The notes under the pieces were generated by a model, which was not told the DNA's origin, did no database searches, and saw nothing but the letters and a program-made list of their open reading frames with translations. Shown one piece after another: positions 63,932-64,000 of a stretch of DNA of 64,000 nucleotides. The stretch is taken from positions 3,534,001 through 3,598,000 of the forward strand of contig NZ_SODV01000001.1 of the NCBI RefSeq assembly GCF_004366355.1. Reading direction: 5' to 3'. The first letter of the stretch is position 1, and the number at the start of each line of letters is the position of its first letter. The DNA comes from Dinghuibacter silviterrae (lineage in GTDB: Bacteria; Bacteroidota; Bacteroidia; Chitinophagales; Chitinophagaceae). Position numbers and translations under genes: made by a program.

Positions 63932-64000
63932 ATGACCAGATTCATTCTCATAGCCTTTTTCATGGCATCTGCCTGCAGTGCGGCGGCCCAGGATGCGGCC
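63932..64000 (+). CDS. Start of a further exported protein, cut by the window edge
   Basis: The first 23 residues only: MTRFILIAFFMASACSAAAQ and three more, a clear signal peptide. Spacing of 13 bases to the previous gene makes it the fifth member of the cluster. Nothing can be said of its function. Confidence 0.7.
   Translation, partial: MTRFILIAFFMASACSAAAQDAA

Noticed and set aside
60715-63963. A 1082-codon open frame on the minus strand
   Set aside because: It runs antisense across two well-supported secreted-protein genes and their intergenic gap. Its product is Arg/Gly/Val/Asp-rich without domain signs, as expected of a shadow frame.
51548-64000. Type VI secretion or Tc-toxin locus
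   Set aside because: No Hcp, VgrG, sheath, TcB/TcC core or toxin/immunity genes are visible; the resemblance is limited to the Rhs-like opening of one protein.
1-64000. tRNA, rRNA, integrase, transposase or prophage genes
   Set aside because: Looked for and not seen; no cloverleaf, conserved rRNA stretch or recombinase motif was recognised by eye.

Overview
The window comes from a member of the Bacteroidota, most likely a soil- or plant-associated Chitinophagales/Chitinophagaceae bacterium with an unusually GC-rich genome (inference). The evidence is three SusC/SusD outer-membrane uptake pairs, a hybrid two-component regulator with a periplasmic propeller and AraC-type output, a secreted protein with a type IX secretion C-terminal sorting domain, many lipoproteins, promoters of the TTG-N18-21-TAnnTTTG type and few Shine-Dalgarno sites. 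The high GC content makes many long antisense open frames, which are not genes.

Layout. 1-2.3 kb: the end of malate:quinone oxidoreductase followed by two overlapping genes (cupin, CPBP protease). 2.3-23.9 kb: a polysaccharide utilization locus on the minus strand. It consists of a hybrid sensor/regulator, SusC1-SusD1, SusC2-SusD2, a DUF1735-type surface lipoprotein and a 1421-residue enzyme that fuses a beta-helix domain, a GH35 beta-galactosidase and a GH43 propeller. A Tat-exported GH28-like protein lies beyond it, separated by a plus-strand thioredoxin-like gene. The enzymes suggest galactose-rich plant glycans such as pectic galactan or arabinogalactan (inference). 23.9-35.4 kb: mixed housekeeping and orphan genes. 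These are a CxxC protein divergent from the regulator, a DUF2911/TPR protein, a doubly truncated arginase remnant, an operon of two paralogous lipoproteins plus a formylglycine-enzyme-like protein, an acyltransferase/ricin-like/AraC operon, a PEP-mutase-like enzyme, a conserved unknown with a DinB protein, an atypical SDR, and an ArsR-SRPBCC pair. 35.5-51.2 kb: a T9SS-sorted esterase with a CBM6-like module, then a second glycan locus. There a transmembrane kelch-sensor/SARP regulator is divergent from SusC3-SusD3-GH99-like-GH2, with a GH71/99-like lipoprotein convergent to it.

51.3-64 kb: a tightly packed five-gene plus-strand cluster of exported proteins. In order these are an outer-membrane beta-barrel with a coiled-coil insert, an FN3-like secreted protein, a 2639-residue Rhs/YD-shell-like protein ending in a PA14 module, a beta-rich secreted protein, and the start of another exported protein. 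No described function is known to me for this arrangement, and it is the best candidate for an undescribed surface system. The fused beta-helix-GH35-GH43 enzyme and the membrane-bound SARP regulator are the other notable items.

I saw no tRNA, rRNA, CRISPR array, transposase or integrase. All family assignments come from reading motifs, not from database searches.
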